Source: Candidatus Bathyarchaeota archaeon (lineage in GTDB: Archaea; Thermoproteota; Bathyarchaeia; TCS64). Taken from it: a DNA stretch of 5,667 nt. Shown piece by piece: positions 5,519 through 5,667 of the stretch. The notes below the pieces were generated by a model that saw only the letters and a program-made list of their open reading frames with translations, was not told the origin of the DNA and searched no databases. Each line of letters starts with the position of its first letter. The stretch's first letter is position 1. The stretch lies in assembly GCA_030670015.1 (NCBI GenBank), contig DAOVCM010000069.1, positions 1-5,667 of the forward strand. Direction: 5' to 3'. Made by a program: the position numbers and the translations under genes.

Positions 5519-5524
5519 TATAAA
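5519..5524 (-). promoter_or_regulatory. TATA box for the radical SAM gene
   Basis: The minus strand reads CCGTTTATAG, with TTTATA at 5524-5519. A start 24-28 bases downstream falls near 5495, at the first TTG. This favours a nearly leaderless mRNA translated from TTG 5484. Further TATA-like sequences lie upstream (TATAATA near 5552-5546, TATAAAT near 5569-5563). Confidence 0.45.
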
Positions 5525-5667
5525 CGGTTCCATGCACAACCCTTGTATTATAGCGGTCCCAGATTTATACGAGGACCATTGTGGAGGCTTGCACGCCCTG
5601 ACGCCTCTGCTGCTTTAAACAATCCTAATGTAAAGAAGAGCCTACCAAGATACGTCAAGGTTGTAAA
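5525..5667. other. Right-end region without a supported gene
   Basis: The last 140 bases contain several TATA-like stretches on both strands. A minus-strand frame is open from the window edge to TAA at 5550-5548, about 39 codons, and could be the tail of an upstream gene. Its codons are AT-leaning at third positions and it shows no recognisable motif. I see no tRNA or repeat. Confidence 0.3.

Noticed and set aside
5548..5667. Minus-strand frame open to the window edge, about 39 codons ending at TAA
   Set aside because: It may be the tail of an upstream gene, but it is short, AT-leaning at third codon positions, shows no motif and contains TATA-like sequences; it cannot be supported without the sequence beyond the window.

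Overview
The window reads as a chromosomal segment of an archaeon. The evidence is an archaeal-type RNase Z, a short ribose-phosphate pyrophosphokinase, an AN1 zinc finger fused to a membrane metalloprotease, a free-standing pyruvate-kinase-C-terminal-like protein, and TATA-like boxes just upstream of the genes. A small protein resembling arcadin-1 hints at the TACK side of the archaea (Thermoproteota, Bathyarchaeia, Korarchaeota or relatives), but this is inference and the lineage cannot be fixed from 5.7 kb. Every recognisable gene lies on the minus strand, so transcription runs from the right end of the window to the left.

From right to left (transcription order) the layout is as follows. 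An AmmeMemoRadiSam-type radical SAM enzyme (4444-5496) has a TTG start inside a perfect hairpin, with a TATA box close enough to suggest an almost leaderless mRNA. Sixty-four bases later comes a COG1751-like pyruvate kinase alpha/beta domain protein (3765-4379) with a strong GGAGG ribosome binding site. A 228-base spacer with an AT-rich terminator-like tract and a leader hairpin precedes an AN1 zinc finger/site-2 protease fusion (2739-3536). Only 36 bases separate that from prs (1815-2702), so the two probably share a transcript. After a spacer holding an inverted repeat and a TATA box comes the arcadin-1-like protein (1271-1618).

The stretch from about 700 to 1270 has no intact gene and is the most unusual part. 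It holds the C-terminal end of a thioredoxin reductase (57 codons), split by a 134-bp element with terminal inverted repeats and an apparent 4-bp GCGC target duplication. Removing the element and one GCGC restores both the reading frame and the normal FAD-motif spacing. The leftmost gene is RNase Z, cut off by the window edge, preceded by a 19-codon leader ORF whose stop overlaps the GTG start.

Functionally these are mainly housekeeping genes (tRNA 3' end maturation, PRPP synthesis) mixed with poorly characterised conserved archaeal proteins. Apart from the M50-prs pair I see no strong operon logic. I found no CRISPR array, tRNA or rRNA, and no intact transposase.
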